From assembly GCA_036278935.1 (NCBI GenBank), contig DASUKA010000057.1:1-64000 (forward strand): a DNA stretch of 64,000 nt, in the 5' to 3' direction. A program made the position numbers and the translations under genes. Below the pieces are notes generated by a model that was given only the letters and a program-made list of their open reading frames with translations, made no database searches and had not been told where the DNA came from. Of the stretch, positions 62,666-64,000 are shown piece by piece (the first letter of the stretch is position 1; every line of letters starts with the position of its first letter). Origin of the DNA: DASSNR01 sp036278935 (GTDB lineage Bacteria; Gemmatimonadota; Gemmatimonadetes; Gemmatimonadales; Gemmatimonadaceae).

Positions 62666-63545
62666 CTTCCCAGGTAGGTCGCTTCCAGGCGGGGTTGCGA
62701 AGCAGAGCCGCCGGGTGGTAGGTGACCACCAGCGGGATGCCGCGATAGCGATGAACGGTCCCACGTAATTTGCCCAGGGACAGCTTCGTGTCCAGCAGCG
62801 ACTGTGCGGCAAATGTTCCGAAGGCCACGAGGACCGCTGGCCGAATGAGCTCGATCTGCCGGACCAGGTACGGACGGCACGCGGTCACCTCGTCGGGCAT
62901 CGGATTCCGGTTGCCCGGCGGGCGGTGCTTCAGGACGTTCGTAATGAACACGTCGTCGCGCGTCAACTGAATAGCCGCCAGGATCTTGGTCAGGAGCTGT
63001 CCGGCGGCGCCGACGAACGGACGGCCAGTCTGATCCTCGGTGGCGCCCGGCGCCTCGCCAATGCACATGAGTCTGGCGTGCGGGCTGCCTTCCCCCGGCA
63101 CCGGGTTGGTGGCCGTCTTGTAGAGCGGGCAGCGGGTGCACTTGGCGACCATCGTCGCGATCTCGTCCAGCGAATCGGCGCGAGAGATAGGGCCGCCGAA
63201 CAGCTCGGCCTCATCGCCCGCCGCTTCCAGTCCGCGCGCTGGGGCGGGCGCGGAGGCGGGCGGCGCCTCATCACTCGCTGATGAGGATGCTGCGGCCGGT
63301 TGATGGCCATCGCGTGCGCGTTCCCGTGGCGCATCATCCTGCGGAGGTGGTGCTGCGTCGGCCCGCTCAGCCCGTTCCACATCGGCGCGGGGGCGCAATG
63401 GCTCGGGCCCTCGCGAGGCCCCACGTGCCGTGGCGCCGATGATGCGCATGACTTCCTCCACGGTCATGTGGTCGAGCACGAGATCACGCTCCCCCACGTC
63501 GCGCCGCTGCTCCAGATAACGGCGAAGCAACGACTCAGCGTCCAT
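62622..63545 (-). CDS. udg: Family 4 uracil-DNA glycosylase with altered cluster ligand
   Basis: 307 aa. Removes uracil from DNA. Residues 1-40 are a small helical segment (LLRRYLEQRRDVGERD ...), 41-125 a disordered Ala/Pro/Arg/Asp-rich linker, 126-307 the catalytic domain. Motifs: GEAPGATEDQTGRPFVGAAG, TNVLKHRPPGNRNP, VTYHPAALLRN. Iron-sulfur Cys136, Cys139 and Cys223 are kept, but the expected third Cys (KCRPP in the family) is His207; a further Cys161 lies at LMCIGEAPG. Start ATG 11 bp inside the coaBC end. Confidence 0.92.
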   Translation of the reverse strand: MDAESLLRRYLEQRRDVGERDLVLDHMTVEEVMRIIGATARGASRGPEPLRPRADVERAERADAAPPPQDDAPRERARDGHQPAAASSSASDEAPPASAPAPARGLEAAGDEAELFGGPISRADSLDEIATMVAKCTRCPLYKTATNPVPGEGSPHARLMCIGEAPGATEDQTGRPFVGAAGQLLTKILAAIQLTRDDVFITNVLKHRPPGNRNPMPDEVTACRPYLVRQIELIRPAVLVAFGTFAAQSLLDTKLSLGKLRGTVHRYRGIPLVVTYHPAALLRNPAWKRPTWEDVQLARRLLDSASA

Positions 63546-64000
63546 CGAACCGCGCCTCGATGCGATCGAGCATGATGTCCGCCAGCTCCGTCTTCTGCAT
63601 GAGCGGAAGGGCTTCGGTGGTGCCGTCACTGGCGAGCAGTGTGACACGGTTCGTGTCGACCGCGAACCCTGCGCCGGGTTCCAGCGCGTCATTCACAACG
63701 ATGAAATCCAACCCCTTGGCCGCAAGCTTGGCACGGGCGCGCGAGAGCACATCCGTAGTCTCGAGCGCGAAGCCGACGATCACGGCGCCGGGCGCTCGCG
63801 CGGCTCGCGTCGACTTCAGAATATCCTGCGTCGGCATGAGCGCGAGCGCAGCGGGCGCCTCGGACTTCACGATCTTCTGCGCGCGCGGCTCGGCGGGCCG
63901 CAGATCGGCGGGCGCGGCCGCCATGATGAGCACATCCGCGGCGGGAAGTGCCCGCTCCACCGCGCACGCCATCTCCTGCGTGGTCTCCACTCGCTCAACA
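63535..64000 (-). CDS. coaBC: Phosphopantothenoylcysteine synthase/decarboxylase, C-terminal part only
   Basis: Only the last 154 codons are in the window; the frame is open to the edge (VERVETTQEM at the first visible codons), so the N-terminal decarboxylase domain lies outside. The visible part is the CTP-dependent synthetase domain of coenzyme A synthesis: MAAAPADLRPAEPRAQKI, MPTQDILKS, VGFALETTD, KGLDFIVVNDA and QKTELADIMLDRI. The stop overlaps udg. First visible gene of the long coaBC-udg-dnaB-radA chain. Confidence 0.93.
   Translation of the reverse strand, partial: VERVETTQEMACAVERALPAADVLIMAAAPADLRPAEPRAQKIVKSEAPAALALMPTQDILKSTRAARAPGAVIVGFALETTDVLSRARAKLAAKGLDFIVVNDALEPGAGFAVDTNRVTLLASDGTTEALPLMQKTELADIMLDRIEARFDGR

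Overview
This is a gene-dense, high-GC chromosomal segment from a Gram-negative, menaquinone-respiring, aerobic-type bacterium. It carries 64 protein genes, all but two on the minus strand, most separated by fewer than 10 bp or overlapping by ATGA/GTGA. I see no rRNA, tRNA, CRISPR array, insertion sequence, phage or plasmid gene, and no gap above 170 bp. The content (Kdo and Lpt genes, futalosine menaquinone genes, type B succinate dehydrogenase, full NuoA-N, many GTG starts) fits Gemmatimonadota. That assignment is an inference from gene content and general recollection, not from a search.

Layout on the minus strand, listed by rising coordinate (transcription runs right to left). 1-6.1 kb: Kdo synthesis and LPS export, kdsB-pyrG-kdsA-kdsC-kdsD-lptC-lptA, behind a good sigma70-type promoter; pyrG supplies the CTP that KdsB uses. 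6.2-10.3 kb: purE, ispF, a tyrosine recombinase, trpG/pabA and an outer-membrane protein. 10.4-20 kb: mqnE-mqnA-mqnC follow fabF in a run that begins at a probable leaderless yceD and continues through rpmF-plsX-fabH-fabD-fabG-acpP-fabF. 19.5-27.8 kb: phosphomannomutase, a UPF0182 membrane protein, then arcC-sucC-sucD-PTS/CBS-ndk, a cluster of phosphotransfer enzymes. 27.8-42.4 kb: the complete 14-gene respiratory complex I operon. 43-50.4 kb: two small envelope genes, mdh-sdhC-sdhA-sdhB, and moaD-moaE-moaA. 51.4-64 kb: an HU gene, secG-carA, and a long chain coaBC-udg-dnaB-radA-ispD-tsaC-phosphatase-aroE-comF-gap-pgk-tpiA.

The two plus-strand genes are dcd and a solitary BtuF-like binding protein. 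Together the genes cover central carbon flow (gap, pgk, tpiA, mdh, sdh, sucCD), electron transfer to menaquinone (Mqn, Nuo, Sdh), fatty acid initiation and elongation, and envelope building.

The most unusual signals are: a 108-bp palindromic element inserted exactly in frame into kdsA; a secreted lipoprotein made almost wholly of Asp-Thr repeats; a perfect 28-bp inverted repeat beside it; a non-canonical CX5CX2C radical-SAM motif in MqnE; a Cys-to-His change at an iron-sulfur ligand position of a family 4 uracil-DNA glycosylase; and several genes whose -10 box lies 6-9 nt before the start codon, suggesting leaderless mRNAs. I recognised no wholly new multi-gene defence or metabolic system.
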